Below, one piece after another: positions 1 to 11,549 of a stretch of DNA of 64,000 nucleotides (its first letter is position 1; the number at the start of each line of letters is the position of its first letter). Location: NCBI GenBank assembly GCA_003013855.2, contig ML058469.1, forward strand, positions 4,030,001-4,094,000, in the 5' to 3' direction. The notes below the pieces were generated by a model. That model worked only from the letters and a program-made list of their open reading frames with translations, searched no databases and was not told the origin of the DNA. The DNA comes from Liriodendron chinense (taxonomy: Eukaryota; Streptophyta; Magnoliopsida; Magnoliales; Magnoliaceae). A program made the translations under genes and the position numbers.

Positions 1-1
1 T

Positions 2-408
2 GTTTTGACCCAATCTCATCCTAACCCCAAGGAACAATTGAAAACAAATACCAATTCTTCAACCCATTCTCATGTGGAACATGTTCAAGCCATCACTACT
101 CTTAGAAGTGGTAAAACAATTGAAAAATCTTAACCGGTAAAGGCCACAAAGCCTAATGATCCAGTTGATCCTAAGAGTGATGGTAAATTAAGTAATGCTC
201 CACAAGATGAAGAGCCGGAGCATGTGTATAAACCTGTGGCCCCATTCCCCCAACGTCTTATCTCAATAAAAAAGTCAAGACAAAATCAAGATATCCTAGA
301 AGTTTTCCAACAAGTTAAAATCAACATTCTATTGTTGGATGCAATTAAACAAATTCCTTCATAGGCCAAATTTCTAAAGGATTTATGTGTCGTAAAACGT
401 AAGAAAAA
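2..408 (+). pseudogene. Ty3/gypsy gag C-terminal fragment
   Basis: Frame 2 translates into a typical plant gypsy gag C-terminus: an ITTLRSGK motif, an acidic linker, a proline-rich PFPQRL segment, then FQQVKIN...LLDAIKQIP and AKFLKDLC before a basic KRKK run. Two in-frame stops (TAA at 131-133 and TAG at about 363) interrupt it, so it is not functional. The frame is cut at 408 by an inserted element and continues at about 3535. It belongs to the structural capsid polyprotein of the host element. Confidence 0.75.
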
Positions 409-2169
409 TGTCACGCCCTAAACCCGGGGACCGGGCTCACTAAATTCCCAATTGCCGACCTTGGTGCCAACAGCCTCCGTAGTACCCCATTCTCAGCTCC
501 TAGCTCTCATATGCCAGGTTCCGATCCTGGGATCCTACCAGGAGGATTTTCAGGGTAATTTTTTTTGTAAATGAGCATAATCAAAACCACAAAACATCAT
601 CAAATATCCACTAATAAGTTATTGAGTACAATGCTGGAAAGGAAAATACAAGATGTAGCAAAAGCCCAAAATATCAAGTACATGAACCTGCGCTCAACGC
701 TGCTGATGTGCCCTAGTACCTGCAGTGTAAAAAAAACGCGCATGAGCTTCCTACGAAGCTCAGTAGAGTACGTGTGTACACGTGTGATACATATGACAAG
801 TATACAGATATCAGAGTAAGCGAAAGTAGTAGAGGGCTAAGTTACCAAGTTCATGAATGCTATCAGCCATCCCAAGGCTATGCGATGCAAGGGCCTACAT
901 GGCCGAGTGTTACATGCTAGAGATGCAATACAACCACGTCAATCCTCAACCAATCCACATATCAAAATAGTTCTCATCTGGGACATCACTGGGGTCTAGT
1001 ATACTTTAATACTAGCCGCCGCACATCGCGCGCATAACCAAGCGAGTAGAAAAAACCTCACTATCCGCCTCGTCAGTGGTATGCCAATGCCCACCTGGCT
1101 CGCCGATAGCGGACCCATTCCATGAGCTGGTCAGACTCGACCTAGCTTATAGCCCACTGCACCCCGGCGGATAAGGTCACACCCCTTTCCAACCGACCTC
1201 GACACAGTGGGAGATGCGACCTACTGGTATTTGGCACACGGGCGCTCATGTTATCCACTCGGTCTCGACGTTGGAGCATCCTACTGGTACCACAGGGTTT
1301 AGGGACTTTCACCCAAGGACATCCATAGCGCCCACGTGGTAGAACATGTTTCTGGTGTCCATCACTGCCAACTACGATGTGACTATGGTGGCCACCACCC
1401 CGATGTTGCTAGGGTGTGAAGGTGATCGTGACATACATAATGCGAAATGCATGAGTCACACAATCCAAGTCATGCACCAAACTTACGCATACTGCGCAAT
1501 CATGTGAGGCGACCCTGTCTCACACGGGTCCCCTAAGTATAACAAGCCAACTAGCATATGCTATGGTTAATCATGATCCATAACAGGCATACAAATGATG
1601 CGTATGGGCATATGAATGAGCATGGTATTCATTATACTAAGCATGTTATCAGTGTGACATATCAAGCTAAGTATACTAGCATGTTACCAAACGTATCATG
1701 TGACTTTGGCCTTAATTGGCCCAATATATATACAGAGAGTGGGACCCGAACTGTGGCCCCCATTAGAAATGTAAAGGTCTTCGTGGCATAGCCCACTTGA
1801 GACCACGTCGGCCCCATACTTGAGCCTGCACATTCAAAGTAGGCCGACAAGAGAGCTGTACGGCATGGATAAAACACATATATCAAAGGAAGGACCAAGG
1901 TGGGCCCCGCCCACTAGTCGGATAGCAAATATACATCACCAGTCTTAGGAAGTTTCAGCGGTAAGTATTCAATCACCACAATTTCCTAAGTGAAGCCCAT
2001 TTGAATCGGGCCCCACGCATCGATCAAGATGGGTGGCATGATACACAATACATCCATCAAGGTGGAACCCAAAGATGGGCCCACAACCTCTATTTAGATG
2101 AAAATTAAACAATAAAGTGGCCCCAAGGAAGTTTTCAATGGTGGGCATCAATGACCACTATTACCTGTG

Positions 2170-2640
2170 GGTGTGGCCCACCTAACATCTGGATTTGCCT
2201 CATTGTTGGGGCCATATCCTAAAATGGCATGGAAAGATAGATGGGTAGCATGAATAGAACAGATACATCATGGTGGAACTAATAGATACATCACGTTGGG
2301 ACCCATAGGGTGGGCCACCTGCTGGGCAGCGTGGTACCCAGCTAGGTCTCAAGAAGTGTTGGGATTAAGCAGATATTTGTGTTTTCCCCTCCATCCATAC
2401 TCATGTGATCTTATGAACAGGTTGGATGACAAATAAACATCACTGTAGAGCCTGGAAAGGTTTCAACGTTGGAAATCATCATTCCCACTGTTCCCGTGGC
2501 ATGGTCCACTTAACATTTGGATATGCTTAAATTTTGGCGTCCAGCCATAAAATGGGCTGGAGAAACAGACTGACGGTGTGGATCAAATTCATACATCAAG
2601 GTGGGTCCCACGAGTGGGGACCCACGGTCAACGCCCAAAG
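2170..2640. repeat. GTGGGCCCCAC-family repeat copy, diverged
   Basis: This segment shares the wording of the elements at 15155-15670 and 48655-49138: phrases such as ACATTTGGAT.TGC, AAAATGG.CTG, GACGGTGTGGAT, ATACATCAAGGTGGG and a central GATATTTGTGTTTTCCC block. It lies inside the solo-LTR-like insertion. Its ends are poorly defined. Confidence 0.5.
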
Positions 2641-2736
2641 GGCTTTTAGCCCAGGCGTTGCTGGGCAGCAGCATCCTCTGGACGTTGTCTGTCCAGCGGC
2701 CTACTTTCCTTCTTTTCTTTTTTTCTTTTTTTTCTT

Positions 2737-2766
2737 TTATTATTATTATTATTATTATTATTATAA
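2737..2766. repeat. TTA/ATT trinucleotide microsatellite
   Basis: About nine perfect TAT/ATT units follow a T-rich run (2702-2736). Short ORFs reading through it (poly-Tyr or poly-Ile) are artefacts. Confidence 0.9.
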
Positions 2767-2988
2767 GTAGGTGGGGCCCATTCATGGATGATCCAATCCA
2801 TTCATCTAATTGTCCATCACAAGGTGGGCCCAAAAGAAAATAAAGAAAATGAAAGGAAATTAAGAAAATGGGGGGTTTATGTCCCCCTTGCACTCACAAT
2901 GATGGTTGGACGGTTGGATTGACAATCGGACGATGATCGGGGTCCTCCAAGCTTGATCTCCACCCTCAATCTCCTCTACTTATCACAC

Positions 2989-2990
<2 letters not shown>

Positions 2991-3040
<50 letters not shown>
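2991..3040. repeat. CT dinucleotide microsatellite
   Basis: A roughly 50-bp perfect CT run lies in the solo-LTR-like insertion, followed by a more diverged CT-rich tail. GA/CT runs occur in nearly every LTR of this window. Confidence 0.9.
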
Positions 3041-3043
<3 letters not shown>

Positions 3044-3559
3044 TCTCTCTCCTTTCTCAAACTTAGAAATTTCATGGATGGTGGAGCTTAGGAATGCTTG
3101 GGGTTTTCTAGAAGAGAATGGCTAGCATGGGAGGGGGGTATGGGAGGTATGGGTAGTGTTGACTTTGGAGGTGAGAGAGTGATGGGGTAGGTATGGTGTG
3201 TGTAGGCTAGGGTGATGAGAGGGGTATGGGTGAGGGCGATTGTGATTGATTTGACATTTTCTTAAAATTTGTGCAAGTGGGGCCCACGCCACACGCGCGT
3301 TGCGTGTCCTGCCTCGGATTACGCAAATGACATAACTTTCACACCGGGTATCGCACTGGGGCGTGCCACGCGGTGTTGGATCGCAGCACCTACGCGGTCA
3401 TCGGGGTATAGGTCTTGGGTCGATGCAGTACTAAAATAGGGTCGTGATCAAAGCTCGCTAATCTGGTCCATCTGAGACGTACCAGTACCGAAAACTAAAC
3501 GTACGGAGGGCAAATTAGGGTACGGGTCTTACACAAAATGTGCACAAGATATCATTTTT

Positions 3560-4253
3560 TATGGAATAAGTTAGTGCTATCATACAACAAAACACTCCCC
3601 CTAAATTCAAAGATCTCGAAAGCCCTACAATCTCTTGCATGATAGGTAACTTCCAGATCAATAGAGCACTTCTTGATCTAGGGGCGAGTGTTAACTTGAT
3701 TTTCTACTCGGTATATGAGCAACTTGGACTTGGTGAATTAAAACCCACCAAGATAACTTTACAACTTGTGGATCACTCCGTTAGAATATCGAGATGAGTA
3801 ATTGAGGATGTGTTAGTCCAAATCGACAAGTTCTACTACTTGGTAGACTTTATCATTTTGGATACACAAGCGACTACAAATGTATGCACTCAAGTTCCTG
3901 TTATTGTAGGCCGACCATTCCTTGCAGCCGCCAATGCTATAATTAAATGTAGGAATGGAATCATGAAAATATCCTTTGGAAATATAACTATGAAGCTAAA
4001 TGTGTTTCACTTACACAAACAACAAGAGGATGAGGATGAGGATGAAGATGAGATCCACATCAATAATTTCATAGACATAATTGTGGATGAGGATGAGCCA
4101 CCCTCAGCTAAATTTTTCAAAACCTTAGAAGTTTGCTTTGCTCATTCCAAGGAAGAAATAAATTTAGATATTGATGAGAAGTTGGAAGAACCAAAATCTA
4201 GAAACTTGATTGACAAGACATCAATCACTAATTTATACAATTTTGTTGTGTAA
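3560..4253 (+). pseudogene. Ty3/gypsy aspartic protease region
   Basis: After the insertion the frame continues with ISCMIGNFQI, then the protease active-site segment LLDLGASVN (plant gypsy form of D-T/S-G-A), then LGLGELKPT, LQLVDHSVR, a stop (TGA near 3796) and VLVQIDKFYYLVDFIILDTQ. VIVGRPFLAAANAI and CRNGIMKISFGN complete the retropepsin fold. The C-terminal part is unusually acidic (Glu/Asp repeats at about 4026-4100). The 147-codon open stretch begins at 3810. It would process the gag-pol polyprotein in an intact element; here at least one stop breaks it. Confidence 0.75.
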
Positions 4254-4265
4254 GAATTTGATGGA

Positions 4266-4613
4266 TTGGTGCTTGATTTTCCTATGGAGAGGCCAATTTC
4301 TGAATGTATAGTGGTTGAGGACTTATTCCAACCTACACAAGTGACTGAGAAGGTCAAAGTTTCCTACACTCTAGAGGAGTGTTTGACATATTTTGAGGAT
4401 TGGGATGATCCTATGATTCTTAACATTGTCAATGCCTTAAGGGAAACTTCACCGGTGCCCACAAAGAGTCCTTCAATGGAGTATAAAATCGATTTATCAA
4501 TAGTAGAGGCATCGGTAAAAGCTGAAAATGTGGAGACCATACCGACTTGTGAAGAAGAATTCAAAGTCTTCACATCACTTTGGTTTGTTCAAACTGAAGA
4601 GCACCATCTCTAG
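4266..4613 (+). CDS. Acidic 115-residue ORF downstream of gypsy protease, function unknown
   Basis: An open frame of 115 codons follows the protease region after one stop. It is rich in Glu, Val and Ser, with motifs such as YTLEECLTYFEDWDDP. I recognise no catalytic domain. In a complete gypsy element this place would lead to reverse transcriptase, which is absent. It is probably linker sequence left by a pol deletion, or sequence particular to a non-autonomous family. An independent gene is unlikely. Confidence 0.35.
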   Translation: MVLDFPMERPISECIVVEDLFQPTQVTEKVKVSYTLEECLTYFEDWDDPMILNIVNALRETSPVPTKSPSMEYKIDLSIVEASVKAENVETIPTCEEEFKVFTSLWFVQTEEHHL

Positions 4614-5980
4614 GATGCTCCTTACTTGAAAAAAATTTCCCTAGACATGTTGGAAAGGAGATTCATGTTTAATGATTTTCAACCAAAGAAATTCTCCTTT
4701 TCTTACGCATAGGGTGATAATTTTGAAAAACCTGCTGGAATTTTTCAGCAGAATTTTCAATGGATTGGAAAGACAAACATCACCCATGTGCATTATAAAG
4801 CAGGATAGTGGATAGTATTAGTAAAAAATCTTTTACTCCAACTCAAGATCCTACTAAATTACATTCCTTTGGATGATCTTGTGCATCAAGATTGACCTTC
4901 TAGTCTGACGGAGGTATAAAGTAGTTTTATTTATTTTAATTGTTCAGTTGTTTGGAGTTGCAAACTTCCATGATCGACTCTCTTAGGTACTCTCGTTCTC
5001 ACTCTACCTTAGTTATATCATTGCTCTCATTTCATTGATTATTGTATATCTTTTTACATTGAAGACAATGCAAGATTTGGTTGGGGGGTGAGATTCCTTG
5101 ATGAATCTAGCAATTTGTTACATTTCGAGAAATTATGTATAAAAAATTCAAATTTTTTTGAAAATTCAAAACTCTTTTGAAAAACTTTGTTTCTATGCAC
5201 TTGGGATGTTATGAGTATAAAAAGAAGAGAGATGAAGTGATTGATTTTGAAGCTCTTTAAAGCCCGTAATATAATAGTTTTCTATATGAATTATCCTATT
5301 TATATGATCGATAGAATGTTTAAATACCTTTGAGTCTAACTCACATTACACGATTCTCATGGTTTGAAAGGATTGTGTAGAATTGTAAATTAGCTAGACT
5401 GAGATCTAAGGCGTTAAGGAACCAAGTCGGGGAACTTTGTCCATCCTTGTTCATGTGAAGTAAAGAGAAAAGAACGAAAGATATGAATTTTTAAAAATCC
5501 TATCTAATGTATATGAAAAAAAATGGTTATTATTGAATATATATTGAAAAATTTCGAAAAGGGCTACCTATTACCAACTAGGGAATGATCTACCCGCAAC
5601 CAAAGCTGGAAATGGAAAGTAGTGTGAAAGCCGTCGAAGGAATGGTAAGGCAAATTCTTGTCATAGGCATTTGGTTGATCTTTACACTTTTAGACCTTCA
5701 CTTTCACTGATTTATGAAGAAGATAATCATGAAAATTCATGAGATGAAGATTCATCATGCACACTAGACCGCACTTGTTTGAATTCTTCTATTTATCAAT
5801 CAATCGGTGAGGATTCTATGTGAAACACTTATTATGTTTAGGGAGTTTAGGATTTTAATCTCATATCATTAAGCTTCTCTGAATTTCATGCTTGTATGTT
5901 CAAAGCTTCCAAGAGAAAGTTGAGCTTTTAGAGGAGAAATTTGTTTCATGCATGTTTTGCTCAGGACTAGCAAAATGCTC
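4614..5980 (+). other. Non-coding 3' internal region of the gypsy element
   Basis: AT-rich, with no long frame. A first purine tract with a TTGGGGGGTG core occurs at about 5078-5092, and the region closes with AGGACTAGCAAAATGCTCG just before the second tract. This resembles the long untranslated region between pol and 3' LTR in several plant gypsy lineages. Confidence 0.55.
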
Positions 5981-5991
5981 GTTGGGGGGTG
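5981..5991 (+). promoter_or_regulatory. Polypurine tract of the gypsy element
   Basis: The G-rich run GTTGGGGGGTG directly precedes the LTR start TGTTGAGC. It would prime plus-strand DNA synthesis. Confidence 0.65.
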
Positions 5992-7493
5992 TGTTGAGCT
6001 TTGAATTGTGCATATTCTAACCCTATTTCATCACTCATTATGCACGGTTTGCATGTTCAAAGCACCTAACTAATGCATGTTTTGTGATTGTAGGAATAAA
6101 AGAGAGACTTCACATATTTGAAGACTAAGGGCCACTTTGTGAAGCTACTTGATGATGATAGAAGGTGGGCCAAAGAAAGGAAGAAGAAGCAAGGAGAAGA
6201 GAGAAAAAAAAGAAAGAAAAAGCAGAAAATGGACTAGATCAGTTAAGACCGGTTGGCAAAATAAGCCCCGACCGGTCAAGACCGGTTGGCCACATGGGCA
6301 GCACCCTTACATGCTTACTGGACCAAGGCCCAGGCCAGTCCGACCCGTCATGACCAGTCGGCCATGCATTGTCAGCACATGCAGATTTTCTGCATTCGAA
6401 ATTTAAGCTTCCTAGTGCGGCTAGGACACACGGTTTCACAATTTTCTCACACGGTGGAGCTCTAAATCTATAAAAGGACACCTAGGGGTGGATCTAAAGA
6501 GATATAGAAGGCTTGGAAAGTTGTGGGAGGTGAAGAGGATCGCTGTGGAGCATCTGCAACTCCTCTAAACTCGATTTTTCTATGTTTTTCATTAGTTTTC
6601 TTTTGAGTTTTAGTTTAACCTGTTAATTGTTGGCTAAACCCCTTAGCTAGGGCTAAGAGGTGAAGCTTTTATTTGTTTATAATGCTTACTTTGAATTAGT
6701 TCAAATATTTTTGATTTTATGAAGAACACTTCTAGTTCAAGTTTGACATAAAGTTAGTATTTTTAGTTAATCTTTTATCTCTTGTGATTTCTCTTACATA
6801 TGATGTTTTGATTACTGAGATAACTTATTGGGGTTTTAATTGATAGGATTTTAGGTTGTAGAGATCCTAGATCCATCATGATATGTTGGATGCTAGGGGA
6901 TCTTACAAACTAAGTTTCTTAAGCGCTTATCTAGAACCAGACTAGAAGAAGTTCTTATCTTTGGAATTTGATATAAGATAGTTGTTTATGTATTGATTTT
7001 GGTTCAATAGAAGTTCAATTCATGCTTCTAAATCAAGTCTAGTGACAAGGCTTGGGGAACAATCATGAATGTGATCTTACTTATTTTGTGAACGATTGGG
7101 TTGTGTTATTGAATATGCCCAATGCCTTACTTGATTATGAGAGAACCATATCAGTAGATGATCCATCTATGTTAGATGCATTATGATGAATTGATTGCTC
7201 TATATTCTGATTGGATAGGGATAGAACTCCAATTCTAATTGAGTTATTGGCTTGAATGGTTTGAATTGGCATTGTGAATGATTATAAGTAGATCCTTGGT
7301 GCTCTAATGTTTATTTTCTTGATTTAGTTCTAAATTAGATAGCTTTATGTTTTAATTTTATCCATCGATATAAATCTAATTTAGCCATCCTAGTTATAAA
7401 ACTTAGAATTGTTATGACAATCTCTGAGGATCGACCTCAATCTTACCGAGAATTATTACTACATCGCAGCCTTGCACTTAAGGCGAGCGAATA
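5992..7493 (+). repeat. 3' LTR of the gypsy element (family shared with two solo LTRs)
   Basis: It starts TGTTGAGCT and ends GCGAGCGAATA (expected ACA, one change). Both ends and the interior match the reverse complement of the solo LTRs at 17072-18496 and 21746-23041. A TATA-like TATAAAAGG lies near 6470, and GACCGGTC/GACCGGTTGG palindromic motifs occur at 6247-6362, upstream of it. Length is 1502 bp, against 1425 and 1296 bp for the solo copies. Confidence 0.8.
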
Positions 7494-7624
7494 CTCATAA
7501 TGAAATAGCCTTGCTCTCAACCTACTCACCTCCATGCGCTGGTAATGCACCTCATCTTTCTCAAGACTTCAAAATGACATCTCCTCATCCGACAACCTCT
7601 GATCAACGACCAGTATTCTCGACA

Positions 7625-10130
7625 TCATCTCACAATGATACTGAAGCATGGAAATCTCTGACAGTAAGTGGCCATGAGTGGCCAAGAGAAAGCTGGGACG
7701 ATAAATGGATGCTCCTCAAAAGGCTCATATGAACCAGATGAAGAACCAGCATCCTCGAGGACATCCAACTCATCCTCATTGGCCGTCAGGTGCCAGCAAG
7801 GAATGCGTTGATACAGAGACTGCTCAGCGACCCAGTGCTGGTATACGGCAGTCGCCATCAGAAAAGCTCACAACTCAAAGCCTAACAAGTCAGCAGTCAA
7901 GTGACCTGCCCAAGATGCATCAACCCTAGTTCTGAAGTCGGATGATCTAGTAAAAAAAATTTGGCTCCCAATACCTGAAAAAGCAAAAGGTGGAGCATCT
8001 TGCTCATACCTGAAATGCTGCAAGAATCGGATATGGTGATATGAGAAATAGGAACGGAAGCCTAGCAACATCAAAGGAAGACTATAAGCATCACAAAACA
8101 CTGGAGGGTGCAAAGCCAAGATGACTCCCAACAAACGTTCCACTCACGTAGCTCAGCAAACATCCTACGATACAGAGGCTCACTCATCCCTTCTGTACGT
8201 GTGGGCAAACTCCATAATGTGATGCATAATGTCAAGGCAGCGAGTGCCCTGATACGCATTAGGAACCTTCATGGAAAGATGTTCCCACAGCCAAACCTGA
8301 TCAAAAGAAAGCAAAAAAGACTTAGCTAAGCATGCAGTTTTAAGCAAAAAGAGCAGAAAAGAAAGAGAAACAAGAAGAGTACCTAAAGAAATGTGCAACA
8401 TCCGCGAAGAACACGGGTATGGCCAAGGACACAATCAGTCAGCCCGTGGAATAGCTCAGCCAAGACAAGAGAAATAATCCCCTACTGACGAATAGCTCGG
8501 CCCATCACCTCAAAGAGCAGAGGAATCTTAGATCGGCGTCATCCCGAAAATAATACCTCAACTACCAGACAGAACATCAACGCATTCTGAGAAAACGTGG
8601 ACCCCGCCGTACTTTGAAGGCCTAAAAAGAGGTCATACAGCGAGTGGACCACAGCATCCTGACCGTCAACTGCAGGCAGAAGAAGGTATGGAATCTCTAA
8701 CCAATTCTGCGAAGTGGCAGTCTTCGGCAAAAATATTGAGAATAGTCTAAGGGAAGACTCGTCAAACTCGCAAGCTCCTCCAAGGAAGGCCCCATCTCCA
8801 TATCATTGAACGCAAACAAGTTTAACGGTGGGACCCAGTCAATCCGCGCAGCGCCAAGCATCCTCTAATCAATGTCAATCCTAGCCATATGAATTAGACC
8901 ACCAAAACCATAGGACTCCAACTCCCGAATCTCGTAAGCTGATAATTTGTCAAGCCATGCAAGCAGTCGTGGCAAATAAGAAGGACGAGGAAGCAACTGA
9001 CAAGTCCTCACAGGGATCACCTCCAAAACAAAAGGTCCAGAAATCGCTGATAGCTCCTTAAGAATCGAAAGATCAACTGGCGAAGGAGAAGGAAAAGCTG
9101 GAACCTCTGCGACATCATCAACAACAGTCTCTGAAACATCCCTAGTAGCGGTTATGTCTGATATAGTCGCATCACTGTCCGAAACTGTCACAAGCTCAAT
9201 AGCATGAGAAGACTTGCCAACCTCGTGAACAGAGTGCACAAAGGACCGATGATCAAGAGAAGGCCGGTAATCCCTGTCAAGAAGGCTATCTGCAAAGATC
9301 ACACTGCACATCGTGGCATCCTGAACAATTTGACCACTAAGAAGTGCATTTGAACCATCAAGAAAGGCCCTGATGGCCTCGATCGAAGAATCAACGGTCA
9401 GATCTGGACCTGCAGACCTCTCCATCATAAAGTCAGAAATCTAGCTATCACTCTCTCCAGTCAAAGGGATCACCAGGACATCCACACTGTCCATCATCAA
9501 GGGGACATCATCAATGATCACATCAAGTCTGCCCAAGCAAGTGAACCGCACATCTTCGTCGTCATCAAGTGCATCCAAGCCGTCAAAGATATCATTTGAA
9601 CCATCCATATTGTCTAAGTATGAGATCAGCTCATTAATGTCCAGCATGACATCATCCTCACCATCGATCACAGCATCCATGAGGCCCACACTCAAGGGAG
9701 GTATCGCCTCACCAATGGCCATTCTTCTCACCTCATCCCTACCATCCAAATTCCCATCATCCAAGGCCCCATTCAAATATGAATTTCTAGCCATCCCACT
9801 ATTAATGGGGACGCTTAAAGCTTCACCAACCACCATTCTTAATCCCCCATCAATGACCCCACTTAATGCATCATCTACCCCATCCATTAAAGAAATCTCA
9901 CCCCTATTAAAGCCACCATCTCCTCTCAACACATGGGACCCATCAATTTCTTCCATGATGGCCCACCAATCATCATCAAAGGTTGCCCAAGAAAAGACAA
10001 AGCAAGAAGAGAACAAAAGAAGAAGAAAAGACAAAGAGAATATTGGATTCATGGCTGGAATCGAAGCTGCGTACGAGGAATATAAGAGACAATGACATGG
10101 AATAGTGGAGAATGTTCGAGCTGGGACCAA
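7625..10130 (-). pseudogene. DUF7745/plant-mobile-domain-like protein, degenerate
   Basis: Reading leftwards from 10130, one frame runs to about 8740 with only two in-frame TAG stops (near 9441 and 8865). It has an acidic Asp-rich N-terminal half, then the segments AYEIRELESYGFGG, RIDWVPPLNLFAFND and MGPSLEELASL. After a frameshift, WLEIPYLLLPAVDG and VVHSLYDLFLGL follow, then, after likely introns, VWLWEHL and ILALHPPVFCDAY, and an exon-like stretch at 7858-7625. This order resembles the plant DUF7745 family, which is widespread in plant genomes and often transposon-associated. The family call is from memory of motifs. Stops and frameshifts make it a pseudogene. The overlapping plus-strand frame at 9514-10095 looks like its shadow. 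Confidence 0.45.
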
Positions 10131-11549
10131 CCCAAACCGAACAAGACAAGAGGTCTGGGCGGCCCCTAGGGGGTTGCCAATATGGAAGTTATCCCTCTCT
10201 CTTAGCGGGATTGGCCCTGCAGCCCATGGTAGGTGAGACTGTTAGTCTACGTTAGCAACTGGCCCCCTAGGGGCCGCCCAAAGCTCCGATCGACTCTGGA
10301 TTTTGACAGAATCTGATTTGAACCACTTGAAAGGTTCCCCATCTGTCTAATCATGAAGAACTATGACCGAGCTGGGTCTAACCAGGTTAAAGAGAAGAAA
10401 AATTGATCAAGAAGGGTCCACAAGCAATCTGGGTCATCCAAAGGCTAGATCATCATAATCCAAACCATAGAAAAGCTTATATAAGCCACCAAGTAGCAAG
10501 ATCAAAGGTTTGATCATCAAGAAAGAAGGACAAATCCAGGATCTAATCATCAAGAGGGCTCACACGGCCAAATCAGCAATCCGAACTGTTCCAATTATCA
10601 TCCACACCATGAAAAACCCTCCTAGATCCATGAAGCATCAAAGACAACTATTTCAAAGCAAAGCTGAAATTTGGAAGAGTCTTGTGTGACCAAATCAAGC
10701 AATCAGAGCCATCAGAAGGCCGTGTTGCCCAGATCTGAACCAGCGAACACTCTCTAGGACCTTGGAAGCCATCAGAATAATCCAGAAGACAATGAAATCA
10801 ACAAAAGAGATGCCCCTTAGGCATACAAGCATCATTAAAGAAGAATTTTGAAGAGAAACACGGGTTGCATTTCATGCAAGAAGTTGATATAAGAAAAAAA
10901 AAAAAGCAAAGCAAGAAGGCCTTAAACATTAGTAGGTCGTACATAAAAAAATTGAACACGTGTCTCAAAGAAGCAAGCTACAGATCACCAACACAATCGT
11001 TATCATCTCTCCTCTCTTTCCACTCTCGACGATGAAGATCCATCAAAGGAGTTGTCACTAACCCTCCAGCGTATCTGCGTCAGCCCCCTGGAACATATAA
11101 CGAAGGAAGAAGTGGTCCCTGTCCTTACAGCATATACCACTCATCGTAATCACGATTTGGGATCATGAAGTGAAATCCTAGCTAACCCTTGAGCGCATCA
11201 TCCATAGCATCTACTAGGATCTGAGCTGCCAGCGGTGGTGCAAAACAAGGAACCCTGGCAACACCAGTGATCTGTCAAAGCAACTTCTCTCCTAAGTACA
11301 ACTGAAATGACTCGGCACTGGAAAGCATGATCCGAAGACATGAGGCATCGTACGCCTCCACTCACTGAGGAAAGCACACGTATGGCATTCGGATGAACTA
11401 AAAAAGAAGAATCAGCTCACAATTAGCCTCGAAAGAGCTTATGGGGATAAGAAAAATAAGATACTTATGTCCTCTGCAGTCAATCCATCTATATCAGTAC
11501 TCCAATTGTCCCGAGAGACTCGGGGATTCGGTCGGCGATTCTGTTAACA
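10131..11549. other. No gene seen; region between two mobile-domain remnants
   Basis: Contains an imperfect palindromic pair GGCGGCCCCTAGGGGG (10159) and CCCCCTAGGGGCCGCC (10263), a purine-rich stretch with an A run near 10890, and scattered stops in all frames. It may be intron or spacer of the flanking minus-strand remnants. Confidence 0.4.

Larger units (their letters stand above)
409..3533. mobile_element. Solo-LTR-like insertion (TG...CA, about 3.1 kb) in gypsy gag
   Basis: The insert starts TGTCACGCCC and ends GGTCTTACA. It interrupts the gag frame between a lysine run and a His-Lys-Lys segment that reads on at 3535. The flanks are AAAAA (404-408) and CAAAA (3534-3538), a 5-bp duplication with one mismatch; a 7-bp AAAATGT match (405-411 and 3535-3541) is an alternative boundary. 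No coding domains are seen inside. It contains a TTA/TAT microsatellite, a long CT run and a segment of the GTGGGCCCCAC repeat family. A solo LTR of a large-LTR gypsy family fits best. Confidence 0.6.
1..7493 (+). mobile_element. Ty3/gypsy LTR retrotransposon, 3' part, degenerate and probably non-autonomous
   Basis: The window opens inside the internal region of a gypsy-type element. In order: a gag C-terminal remnant (2-408), an aspartic protease-like remnant (about 3560-4253), an acidic ORF (4266-4613), a long non-coding stretch, a purine tract (5981-5991) and a 3' LTR (5992-7493). No reverse transcriptase, RNase H or integrase is visible between protease and 3' LTR, so the copy is either internally deleted or belongs to a non-autonomous family. 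The gag/protease reading frame resumes exactly across a 3.1-kb insertion at 409-3533. The 5' LTR lies outside the window, so the outer target duplication cannot be checked. Confidence 0.8.

Noticed and set aside
2510..2893. Frames with poly-Ile, poly-Tyr and Lys-rich runs
   Set aside because: Products of a trinucleotide microsatellite and adjacent T-rich DNA.
9514..10095. 193-codon plus-strand open frame, Ser/Pro-rich
   Set aside because: It is the antisense of the acidic N-terminal half of the minus-strand DUF7745-like remnant. The Ser/Pro richness mirrors that strand's Asp/Gly/Ile codons, and no domain is visible.
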